Shown piece by piece: positions 1-8,739 of a stretch of DNA of 20,397 nt (the stretch's first letter is position 1; every line of letters starts with the position of its first letter). Source of the stretch: Chara braunii (lineage: Eukaryota > Streptophyta > Charophyceae > Charales > Characeae); the NCBI GenBank assembly GCA_003427395.1, contig BFEA01000066.1:1424116-1444512 (forward strand), written 5' to 3'. The notes below the pieces were generated by a model. That model saw only the letters and a program-made list of their open reading frames with translations, was not told where the DNA came from and searched no databases. Position numbers and translations under genes: made by a program.

Positions 1-26
1 GGTGCCGATGATCCCCGACTGCTAGG

Positions 27-58
27 TGCCGACCAGCCGATCGGTCGGCTGGTCGGCA
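27..58. repeat. GC-rich perfect inverted repeat
   Basis: The arms at 27-40 and 45-58 are perfect reverse complements (14 bp, core GACCAGCCGA / TCGGCTGGTC) around a 4-nt spacer TCGG. A third partial copy of the arm (GCCGACCAG) follows from about 58. It lies just before the satellite array. Its role is unknown; it could be the end of an older element or a simple cruciform-forming sequence. Confidence 0.8.
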
Positions 59-102
59 GCCGACCAGTCAAGGGCCGCCAACCGTCGGGTTGTGCAACCC
101 TG

Positions 103-1095
103 GTGACTAGAGCAAACATACATATGAGGCCATGGAAGCAACTAGGATTGGACCGGAACATCACCAAGTGCGAGAAGAATGAACTGCACAAGTGTGACTA
201 GAGCAAACATACATATGAGGCTATGGAAGCAACTAGGATTGAACCGGCACACCACCAAGTGGAAGAAGAGTGAACTGCACAAGTGTGATAGAGCAAACAT
301 ACATATGAAGCTATGGCAACAACTAGGATTAAACTGACACATCACCAAGCGGAAGAAGAGTGACCTGCACAAGTGTGACTAGAGCAAACATACATATGAG
401 GCTATGGAAGCAACTAGGCTTGAACCGGCACATCACCAAGTGGAAGAAGAGTGAACTGCACAAGCGTGACTAGAGCAAACATACATATGAGGCTATGGAA
501 GCAACTAGGATTGAATTGGAACATCACCAAGTGGAAGACGAGTGAACTGCACAAGTGTGAATAGAACAAACATACGTATGAGGCTATGAAAGCAACTAGG
601 ATTGAATGACACATCACCAAGTGGAAGAAGAGTGAACTGCACAAGTGTGACTAGAGCAAACATAAATATGAGGCTATGGAAGCAACTAGGATTGAACCGG
701 AATATCACCAAGTGGAAGAAGAGTGAGCTGCACAAATGGGACTAGAGCAAACATACCTATGAGGCTATGGAAGCAACTAGGATTGAACCGGCACACCACC
801 AAGTGGAAGAAGAGTGAACTGCACAAGTGTGAGTAGAGCAAACATACATATGAAACTATGGAAGCAACTAGGATTCAACCAGCACATCACCAACTGGAAG
901 AAGAGTGAACTGTATAAGGGTGACTAGAGAAAACATACATATGAGAATATGGAAGCAACTAGGATTGAACCGGAACATCACCAAGTGGAAGAAGAGTGAA
1001 CTGCACAAGTGTGATTAGAGAAAACATACATTTGAAGCTATGAAAGCAACTAGGATTGAACCGGAAAATCGCCAAGTGGAAGAAAAGTGAGGCAC
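103..1095. repeat. 91-bp tandem satellite, about 11 units (type A)
   Basis: Units begin with GTGACTAGAGCAAACATACA at about 103, 194, 285, 375, 466, 557, 647, 738, 829, 920 and 1011, a period of 90-91 bp. Each unit carries GGCTATGGAAGCAACTAGG, an ACATCACCAAGTGGAAGAAG block and GAGTGAACTGCACAA. Units differ by scattered substitutions and single-base indels. Minus-strand frames stay open across several units only because the period is near a multiple of three; the peptides are repeats of one another and are not evidence of a gene. The array looks like a plant-type satellite. Confidence 0.93.
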
Positions 1096-1375
1096 GTGAG
1101 CGAGACTTGCTCAAACACATGCATGTCACTCATGGAGGCTACAAGATTGAAATGAGACCACATCATCTGAGAGATGAGTCATCCATGTGAGTGAGACTTG
1201 CTCAAACATATGAAAGGAACTCAAGGAAGCAACAAGATTGAAATACAACATCCTCATGTGAGAGATTAGCCACGCATGCGAGTGAGACTTGCTCAAACAC
1301 TTGCATGGGACTCATGGAAACAACCAAGATTGAAACGGATCATCACAAAGGGGGGAAATGGATAATGCAAGAGAC
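1096..1375. repeat. Diverged 91-bp satellite, 3 units (type B)
   Basis: Three units start near 1097, 1187 and 1280 with GTGAGTGAGACTTGCTCAAA, followed by GGACTCATGGAAGCAAC and AAGATTGAAA. The landmarks align one-to-one with type A (CTAGAGCAAACATACATATG, GGCTATGGAAGCAAC, TAGGATTGAA) at the same period, so B is a sister family joined head to tail to A at about 1095. The third unit decays into non-repetitive DNA near 1375. Confidence 0.85.
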
Positions 1376-1585
1376 AAGAATCACTAAAATTCTAGCGTGA
1401 GTGAAAACCAAAGTAACGATTTATCCCCAAGTGAAGAGAGAGAGAGAGATTGCAAGATGAGAGTGAGAAATCTCATGGCACAAAGTGACGATTTTTCAGG
1501 GAGTGGAGGAAATGGCCACTATGGAGACACTACTAATGGAGGAGCTACTTCCTATCTTTTCCCCGTATTTGGGAAACTTTAGTCA
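1376..1585. other. Array flank, no supported gene
   Basis: This stretch has a short (GA)n run near 1437-1448 and two occurrences of an AAAGTAACGATTT / AAAGTGACGATTT motif (about 1410 and 1483), which suggests one more degenerate local duplication of about 73 bp. A short plus-strand open frame (1397-1582) has no recognisable domain. Confidence 0.5.
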
Positions 1586-1838
1586 TGAAGGGAGAAAGAA
1601 AGTGAGGGGAGAGGAGGAAATTAGAGGAGGCGGTGAAGCAGAAGAGGGAGCAGAAGAAGAATTAAGAAGGATGGGAGGAGAAAGAAGAACGAGGAGAAGA
1701 AGAAGAAGAAGAAGAAGAGGAGGAAGAAGAAGAAGAAGGAGAAGAAGAAGAGGAAGAAGATGAAAATGACGAAGAACAAGAAGAAGAAGAAGAGAAAAAA
1801 AAGGAAGAAGAAGAAAAGAAGAAGAAGAAGAAAAGGAA
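1586..1838. repeat. Homopurine GAA/GGA tract of about 250 bp
   Basis: The plus strand is almost entirely A and G, mostly (GAA)n and (GGA)n, with only a few interrupting pyrimidines. Low-complexity open frames (Glu/Arg-rich forward, Leu/Ser/Phe-rich reverse) are by-products of composition. Tracts of this kind can form intramolecular triplex DNA. It stands alone between the satellite and the pyrimidine-rich region. Confidence 0.9.
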
Positions 1839-2260
1839 CACCTCCCTCCTGTTCCCACTCACCTCCTCTACTCTCTTGGTGTTGAAGGTCAGTCTTGATG
1901 AAGTTCTCCCTCTCCTTGCACATGTGTTGCCCAACTATGGCTCCCTTCTTCCTCAAGCCCTCATCTCCTTCCTCTTTCAGTCTCTCTCTTGGTATGGCAA
2001 ACTCCCACTACCAAGGCTATGGGGTCCTCCCCTCTAGGAGGGCTAAATGGGCTCCTTCAAGCCTCTCTCTCGCTCCCACAGCCTGGGGGCTATGGCGGAT
2101 CACCTCCTTGGGCCAACACCACTCTCACTAGCTCCAATGGCCACTCCCACTAGCCTACAGTCTCCTCCAAGCCTCCAAACGGGCAGCGGTTCCCCTCCTC
2201 TCACTCCAAGTGAGTAGAGTGCTCTAGTGAGCTTACTTGGGCAGCATGAGCACTCCTCAT
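1839..2260. other. Pyrimidine-rich unassigned DNA
   Basis: The plus strand switches abruptly from purine-rich to pyrimidine-rich (CTCCCT, CCTCTCT, CTCCAAGCCTCC). Short open frames on both strands overlap each other and have no domain I recognise. I see no splice-consistent gene model. Confidence 0.4.
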
Positions 2261-2963
2261 GCAAATGTGAGTGTGGCGGACTGCTCCCTCAGCTTACGTA
2301 GGTTGAAACCAGCACATCGGCTAGCCCATGGGCCTCCCGATGTACCTCAAAGTGAACCGAGGTACCCCCATGGCCAATTTTCACCACTTGGCCTCTCTGG
2401 GGAAACTTGGGTCGCATTTTGGCCAAATACATGTAGCGGACTGCTCCTTCGGCCTCCTCAAGCCTCTTTTCCAAATGCCCAAGGGGCAGGCTTACTTGAA
2501 TCGAGTTTTTCTGATTCTACCCCATTTTGGGTAGGCCGAGATATTTTCCCATGTCTCAGTGCTATCTCAGCCTTGGATCTGGCTAAGATCCAAGGCCAAC
2601 AATATTGTGAGCTACCCCTAAGTGGTCCTTGCTCCAATTTTGAGCCCCTAGACTCACTTTTTCAATTTTTGGTGCATCTGGCCCTCTTTTGGGGCCAAAT
2701 GCACAGTTCCGTTTTTTTCCCTCTTTTGTTTCTTTCCATTTGGGCTGCCAACTTGTTCCGGAGTTGGCCATTTGAGCTGGCCCTACAAAAAACAGCCATA
2801 TGCTCTCCTCCATGAGATCTGATCTCAGATTCATGGCCCACAAAAAAAACAGTCAACTCCTTTGTACCTTTTTTCTCAATTTTTTTATTTAAATTCATAT
2901 ATTGCTGAGATAATGCTGCAATTCGGAATGCCCTCCACCAAATCTGGAGGGATGAGGTCACAG
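2260..2963. repeat. Degenerate repeats; one pair 161 bp apart
   Basis: GTGGCGGACTGCTCCCTCAG near 2274 recurs as GTAGCGGACTGCTCCTTCGG near 2435, about 161 bp apart. Further on, ATTCGGAATGC near 2921 resembles the TTCGGATTGC motif found downstream. The region has no supported gene: a 192-codon forward frame (2237-2815) overlaps reverse frames, is rich in Pro, Ser and Phe from base composition, and shows no family signature. Confidence 0.55.
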
Positions 2964-3137
2964 TAGGGGACCTGCCAATCCCTATTGTGTCAGTCCCAAC
3001 TGGCCGGCACATCAATTCTCCACCCTTTTCTCCCTCTTTGTCTCATTCTCCCTCCTTTTTCTCTCATTTTTTTCTCTTTTTCTTTTATTTCTCTTGTGAC
3101 AAGTGTCAAGCTGTTGTAAACTCTCTTTCTAGGCCTT
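2964..3137. repeat. Direct repeat copy 1 (pairs with 4204-4363)
   Basis: The copy begins GGGACCTGCCAATCCCTA and continues through a long C/T-rich run (CTCCCTCTTTGTCTCATTCT) to CAAGTGTCAAGCTGTTG and TTTCTAGGCCT. The same order of landmarks occurs at 4204-4363. The two copies differ at many positions and by indels, so the duplication is old. Confidence 0.75.
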
Positions 3138-4203
3138 AGATCCTCATTCATGGCCAGATTTAAACCCAACAGCTGGCCGTTACATCTCGGATTACAATAA
3201 TGAAGCCCCCATACTCATGGGGTTCCCTTTGGCCTCCGTTTTTTCAATTTTGAACCCCCCTTTGCTTCGATTTTTCCTCAACGGCTTATTTTCTGCATAG
3301 AGTCCCTTGGGGCTCTATTTTATTATGCCTTGCTAGTCCGGGATATCTCGGACTGTTGGGCAGTCCTCCCCTCACCCTTTTCTTCTCCTTTTTGCCTCCT
3401 AGCACCTTCTCTCTTGGCCCATTCGGTTTTCGCTTCAACAGTGGCTAATATTTTCCACCGTTGAGATCTTAATCTTAACGACGCCACTTGTTTTGCAACT
3501 CAAGTCCCCGCCATTCTCCCCATGCTAGTCCCATTTTCTAATCCCGGTTGTAATCCTGCCGGCGAATGACCCAATTTTCAATTATTTTTATTTTGGCCCA
3601 TCTAATCCCTGGCACCGTTCCCAGTGACGTCCCATTTTTATTTGGGGCTTCCTTGTCCCCGCCAATCCCAATCTCATCCTCTTATCTGCCTCAAGTGTTG
3701 TGGATATTTTCGACCGCGAGATCCACCATCTCGCGGCCACCATTTACCGTCTCCATTTGCCCAAGCCCAAGACAATCTTTTTTAGTGTCTTGGGTGTGCC
3801 AAGGCCCTTTTTCCCTTGGCCTACGCATCCCCATGCAGTTCGTTATTTCTCGGACTGCTATAGTGTCCATTTTCCTAAGCCCCATTGCCCCGCAACTTGC
3901 TCCAAATTGAAACAAAACAAACGGTTAACCCCCAAGTGCATCCGGACTCAATGTTGGCTCCGGACGCACATAAAACATGTGTTTTCCTCCCCTCTTGCAA
4001 TCCGTTGTATCTCGGTTGCATCAGGCCTTTATTTTCTTTGATTTTCTCAACAAAATATAAAGAAAGTCAAGGTAGTTTGCAACCGACATATCCCAGGATG
4101 TATCTGGTCACGGATGTACCTTCCCAAGTAGCCGTTTTTTATTGTTAGTGTCGTTTTTCCTTTTTTTTTCTCTTTTCTTTTCTTTTCCCTCCATTTTTGA
4201 ACA
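3138..4203. repeat. Degenerate repeats with CTCGGACTGC landmarks
   Basis: CTCGGATTAC (about 3188), CTCGGACTGTT (about 3347), TTATTTCTCGGACTGCTA (about 3844) and TGTATCTCGGTTGCAT (about 4004) lie in pairs about 160 bp apart. A CCCATGGG-like block follows the landmarks near 3188 and 4411. The pattern fits an old tandem family with unit or half-unit near 160 bp, eroded almost beyond recognition. No gene is supported; open frames of about 85-115 codons here lack domains. Confidence 0.55.
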
Positions 4204-4363
4204 ATAGGGACCTGCCAATCCCTACTGACGGCCAACTCACTCACTCCCTCTCACTCCTCTTGTCTTATTCTCCCACCTTTTTCTCCCTTTTTTTCTTTTC
4301 TTTTTCTTTCTTTTTCCAGCATGCCAAGTGTTAACAAGCTATTGAGGCCTTTTCTAGGCCCTT
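4204..4363. repeat. Direct repeat copy 2 (pairs with 2964-3137)
   Basis: The copy begins GGGACCTGCCAATCCCTACT, passes through a C/T-rich tract (CTCTTGTCTTATTCTCCCAC, then TTTTCTTTCTTT) and ends GCCAAGTGTTAACAAGC, TTTTCTAGGCC. It is followed by TTATTTCTCGGACTGCAACT (about 4405) and, 160 bp later, ATATTTCGGATTGCT (about 4569), matching the layout after copy 1. Confidence 0.75.
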
Positions 4364-4639
4364 CCTCTTAGTTTTGGCCCTTCCTATGCCCAAGGTGCAG
4401 TCCATTATTTCTCGGACTGCAACTTAGGCTCCCCAATGCCCATGGGAGCCTCATTTTGCCTATTTTTCCTCCAGACTGTGGCCCCTCCTACTCCAACTTT
4501 TTCCCGGAGGCCTATTTTTCACATGGAGTCTCTCTAGGCTTCATTTTCTTCAAGGTGGCCGGTCCAAGATATTTCGGATTGCTGCCATGCCTCTTTTCTT
4601 TAATTTTCTTTGTTTTCTCTTCTCTTTTGGTCCTCCCGT

Positions 4640-5920
4640 TTGCTTCCACTAGTTCTTGCACTAGTGGTGCTAGTATTCTTGGTTCCGATCTTGATCATGA
4701 CGGCGCACCTTGCTTTGAATATTTCTTTGGGACATCACAAGTCCCCGCTACTTGTCTCGCGCAAGTCCTCGAAGCGTGTCCCACCGGTGGTCCCATCGAC
4801 ACTTGTCCGCTGGTGGTTTCGCCGACACTTGTTTCGCGCTATCGAGCGCATCGGCCCGGCACCGCACAGGGCAGCGCGGGACCCTTCCGGCCGCGTCACG
4901 CAGGAGTTGGTCTTAATCCTCACCGCAAGCACATAATGGAGCTTTCGCAAGCCGCTCCGCCCGAGTGCGCCAGCCATACCACTTGTGAGCCCCTACGACA
5001 GGATAGGGCCTACGCGAGGCACGACTTGCCTCCACCTTACGGGAGTTGTCACCTCCCTTCGGTGGGCGTATCCCCGACGTGCTACCAGTCCACAGTATGA
5101 AAGCTAATCAGCTGCAATCACAGAGGTGGACCAGCCGAGGGAGTTTCTCGTTCGTTGTAACATAGGGGGTACGCGCGGTAATAACCCTCTATCGAACCCG
5201 CACGCGAACCGACGCCTTGGGGGGCTGAGGTCCCAAGCGCGACTCGTCGCCTGTCGACTAGGATGCATCCCACACGCCACGCGCACACCACTATAAAGAA
5301 CATAAAAACAAAAACATTATTACATACACGTACACAAAACGATACAAAACAAACAACGCGACAACACTCCTAGTCCCTTGGTAGCCATCTCATAACTCTC
5401 TGACACGGAAATCGGATAGGCGACGCGCGCGAGACTTAGTATAAAACCGCGCAGACGCAGGGTTAACTTGTATCGACTCGCAATGCAAGCGTACGCAAGT
5501 GGTCGCAATGATGGCGTACTATGTAGTACCCATACTCATGCGATCCTCGTTATTCTCGAGGGTCACGTTCGACACTCAAGTGTCGGCTGACACGCGCCTT
5601 GAGGGTTAATCTCTCGATGTTGGACAACCGCCAAGTGCGGTTGAGAACCACACCCTCTTCTGCACCCTGCGGACCGAGGGTGGAACACAGGTTCATACTT
5701 GTGGTGGCAATCGTCTCTTATTGCCCCGGAGACTAGCTCCTTCATCCACGGTCCGGAAAGAAGTCAAGCGGTTTGACTTTGACGACTGCCACGGACTACA
5801 ACGTCCAACCATAGAAACTCTAAAAAGCAAATGATAAAAGGGGATCCCCTTTTTCTCTCAAACGCACGATCTGTTTAACCCCTACGCGTGGTCCAGTAGG
5901 CCGCGCAAAACACTCAAGAC
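4640..5920. other. Unassigned CpG-containing DNA, no supported gene
   Basis: Composition changes near 4690 from pyrimidine-rich repeats to GC-rich, CpG-containing sequence. It includes two near copies of CGACACTTGTCCGC / CGACACTTGTTTCGC (about 4798 and 4824) and a small perfect hairpin CGACACT-CA-AGTGTCG at 5570-5585. A 214-codon forward frame (4456-5100) runs from the repeat region into this sequence, has no recognisable domain and probably arose by chance. I find no rRNA, tRNA or transposon protein. Confidence 0.4.
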
Positions 5921-5947
5921 ATATATATATATATATATATATATATA
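5921..5947. repeat. (AT)n microsatellite
   Basis: An uninterrupted ATATAT run of about 27 bp starts after CTCAAGAC and ends at AGAGGG. It is a simple dinucleotide repeat with no sign of function. Confidence 0.95.
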
Positions 5948-6741
5948 GAGGGTTATTAATATAGGACGATCACTTCTCACAGTCACAGTGGGGCTCCTCT
6001 CAGCCATATGTATATGCATGTGAACGCAGGCAGTCAAATCCAAAGTCCGAATCACCAAACATACCTGCAATCACATCAAAGATTCAACCGAAAAAGTCCA
6101 TGCACTACTCGGGGTCAACTTCAACCATTCTCTGCGCTCACACCCCTTGCTTTAGTCATACCAACCTCAACCTTAGCGCACCCTTCCAGCAATAAAATAC
6201 TCAGTACCTTTGTTAAATGGCCATTCAATAAAGTCTGGGTAAAAACACAATGAAACATATCAAACCACATGGCTAAAGCCTTTAGGTTGAGTGGTAAGAG
6301 TGGACTGGAGTTGAATCGTAAACCGACGAATCGACAACCGACTTGTTATCAATGATAACAGATGATGATCCTCGTCGAGCTGAATCTAGCCCAAGTCCTG
6401 AATCAATTGATTAAGAAGACCTGAAACACAAGACAAGCCAACCTTTGATCTAAAATCATAAGTCCATGAAGAGTAATCTCCATATCACGATCTTCCTAAT
6501 TAACTAAGCCTGAGTCTACCTCAATGCAAGTGCCCAAGCAAAGGTAGACTAACGACAAAACCTCCCCTATTCAAGGTGGATCGCCAGAATCGTCACCTGT
6601 CAAAATATAACCTATCCCCTTTAAACTAAGAAAATTTCGGCATCGCTTCCCTTAGGAAAAGTGCCTTTCCAGAATTTATATCAGCCCGAATATAAAAACA
6701 AAAATAGCCTTCAACTTTTCAAAGCCAATTTTTGTCTAACT
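5948..6741. other. Unassigned flank of the retrotransposon
   Basis: This AT-richer stretch has no supported gene. It ends at the left LTR with the five bases TAACT (6737-6741). On the minus strand the segment near 6585-6630 reads TATTTTGACA, GGTGACGATTCTGGCGATCC, which has the flavour of an LTR end followed by a leader, so a fragment of another LTR element is possible; I cannot show it. Confidence 0.35.
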
Positions 6742-7139
6742 TGCAAGGAACATGAATATGGACGAAGCACAGAAATCCAGAATGCAAAATCACACTGAAG
6801 TCCAAGTAGTCCAAGCCAAAGCAGATAGCACAATGGAACCGAGTAACCATCCAATTGAGAATGATACAGAAGAATCGTGAGTCAATGTCCATGCCCAACA
6901 GGGCAACACCAACAGCATAACCCAAATGTAGCTCTCTCTTGTGAATGGCGCCAGGCACCCTATCTACTCTACAGCCTAGCCTACAACTACAGCAATGAAA
7001 GCAACCAGACAACTTGACTACCATCGAGTGATGATGTCAACACCAATGCCGACCTCCACCTCCACCAGGTACGTGTCCTCTTCACCCACACTCTCCCTTG
7101 TACCCACACAACGCCCTTCACCTCCGAAGAACCACCTTC
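6742..7139 (-). repeat. 3' LTR (left copy)
   Basis: The segment begins TGCAAGGAACATGAATATGG on the plus strand and is collinear with 13543-13945, with roughly 36 differences and small indels by hand alignment. The outer end carries the expected TG (CA in element orientation). The inner end lacks the expected terminal CA (TTCC here, TTCA in the other copy) and follows integrase sequence directly with no purine-rich priming tract. The inner end may therefore be a deletion breakpoint and not a true LTR terminus. Confidence 0.85.
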
Positions 7140-7411
7140 CAAGACTTCACAGGGACCAAAGTACTGAGGCATTAGCTTACGAGATATTCCGAACTCCTGT
7201 CCTAACTCACTAGCCTTGACCCAGACACGTTCCCCTACCTGAAATGTGGACTGTCTGCGATGTTGATTCTCAAAAGCAATCATGGCTTGCTGAGCTTTCT
7301 TCATATGTTCAACAGCCTCTTGCAGCAACTTCCCATATTGCACACCATATTCAAGTGTGCCTGGAGTTGCGGCGGGTCGATTTTCAGGTAGGAGGAAGTC
7401 TAGTGCTTGAT
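6987..7411 (-). pseudogene. Integrase C-terminal fragment, running into the 3' LTR
   Basis: This frame, offset by one base from the upstream integrase frame, carries typical Ty3/gypsy integrase C-terminal sequence: ALDFLLPENRP, a basic segment around HRRQSTFQVGERVWVKAS, and a GPY/F-type motif MPQYFGP. The protein then stops resembling integrase: the LTR begins at 7139 (minus strand downward), and the frame continues into it for about 50 codons of unrelated residues. The family normally has more than 50 further residues of C-terminal domain and sometimes a chromodomain; these are missing. The preceding frameshift lies at about 7408. Confidence 0.8.
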
Positions 7412-7419
7412 CTAGGCTT

Positions 7420-8019
7420 TCATCCCAAGTGCAGCTGGTTAGGGCTAACGTCGGTACTGCTGTGTACAACATTGTTGTACAGGCTGGCGATGAGAGGTAA
7501 CTGCTCATCCCAGTCATCCTGGCTGGGCTTGATGTAATGCCTCATCAAGTGTTGTACAACTCTATTCATTTGTTTTGCCAGTCCGTTGGCTTCCGGATGA
7601 TTGCCTGAAGTCATTTGAAGTTGACTGCCCATCTGTTCAGCAGTCTTCTTCCACAACTCACTTGTGAATCGGACGTCTCGGTCAAAGTCCCTTACCCAGT
7701 TGTCCTTGAACAACTTGATGACGTATTCCGTCCTGGCTGTCTCTGGCATTGGTACTAGTCTAGAGTATTTGGTGAATCGGTCGATCATGACGAAAATGTG
7801 CCTCTTACCGCTCTTGCTGGTCACTAGCGTGTCCATGAAATCCATGGAAACACTCAATCCTGGACCATCAGGAATAGGTAAAGGTTTCAACAACCCAAGC
7901 GGTGCTTGAGTTCGCGGCTTGTCCCGCTGACAGACCTGACAGGTCTCAACGTACTTCTTTGTGTCATCAAACATTCTGGGCCACCAAAATCGCTGTATTA
8001 AGTTAACACTCGTCTTTTT
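7420..8019 (-). pseudogene. Integrase zinc-finger half and catalytic core
   Basis: Integrase inserts the element cDNA into the host genome in the nucleus. This fragment has the CQVC half of the HHCC zinc finger (the two His lie upstream of the stop at 8020) and an RNase-H-fold core starting VSMDFMD, with MIDRFTKYS and DRDVRFTS. Counting from the Met at 7974, catalytic Asp45 and Asp98 are present. The Glu about 35 residues after the second Asp should fall in the stretch after HPEANG, but that place reads GLAKQMNR, with Lys134. The usual GFP-type loop before DRD is also short by about eight residues. The frame ends at a TGA at 7420-7422. Confidence 0.88.
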
Positions 8020-8739
8020 TTAGCCAAAGTGTCCGGTTGCGTCATGACATTCGCCTAAAAACAAACTACGCAACTGTTCACTAGATGGAACTACCAATCT
8101 CTTTATTCCGGCCTTATCAAGATAGAGTAACTTGTCCACCATCACAAACTCACTTTCCGTGCCCTCATCTTTTGCCTGAAGTTTGCGGATGATGTCCATC
8201 GTGACAGGGTCTTCCTCATAGGCTCCCACCAATGATTGAGTTACTTCATTAGATACGCCAAAGTCAGAAACTAGCGCACCTAGGTAGTCTGCTCTACGGG
8301 ATAGCACGTCTGCAACCTTGTTGTACTCTCCCTTCAGGTACTCGAGCTTGAAGTCATATTGGTCTATGACCTCAATCCATCGCTTGAGTGCATCAGAAAG
8401 AGTCGGTTGAGTCTTGATCCATTTGAGGGTCTGATGATCAGTCCTCAGGTAGAAGAACCTTCCCAAAAGGAAGTGTCTCCAATAGACAAGTGCCTTGTAG
8501 AGAGCATAGAGTTCCCTTTCGTAGGTGGACTTAGCCAACTTCTTCGATGGCATCTTCTTACTCATGTACTCAATTGGTCCCAACTTTTTCCCATCCTGCT
8601 GAGCCAGCATTGCGCCAATGTCGTATTGGCTAGTGTCAGTGGTCACTATGAATGGCTTCTGCGGATCGGGAACCATAAGAACTTCATGATTCATGAGTGC
8701 ATGCTTCAATCTCTTGAAAGCACCCTCGCACTCATCACT
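8020..8739 (-). pseudogene. RNase H domain and start of integrase
   Basis: RNase H degrades the RNA strand of the RNA/DNA hybrid during reverse transcription. Counting from codon 8707-8709, the D-E-D-D residues appear as TTD (Asp25), YERELYAL (Glu64/66), TDH (Asp91) and KVADVLSR (Asp134). A linker of about 60 residues follows, then the first half of the integrase zinc finger, CHDATGHFG. The frame is continuous with the upstream reverse transcriptase frame across the TAG at 8740 and with the downstream integrase frame across the TAA at 8020, so all three were once one polyprotein. The TAA follows a T-run in the plus strand. Confidence 0.9.

Noticed and set aside
142-735. Minus-strand repeat protein across the satellite
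   Set aside because: The peptides are translations of the 91-bp units; the frame is broken by unit indels and stops, and there is no start or context for a gene.
1485-1956. Glu/Arg-rich or Leu/Phe-rich proteins
   Set aside because: They are translations of the homopurine tract on both strands and reflect composition only.
2237-2815. A 192-codon forward open frame as a gene
   Set aside because: It overlaps reverse frames, is biased by composition and repeats, and has no recognisable motif.
4456-5100. A 214-codon forward open frame as a gene
   Set aside because: It starts inside degenerate C/T-rich repeats, crosses a composition boundary, and shows no domain; its apparent hydrophobic stretch comes from a pyrimidine-rich tract.
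6280-6335. tRNA gene or SINE head (AGGTTGAGTGGTAAGAG resembles an A box)
   Set aside because: No clover-leaf can be drawn, and the possible B box is too close. Too weak without a tRNAscan result.
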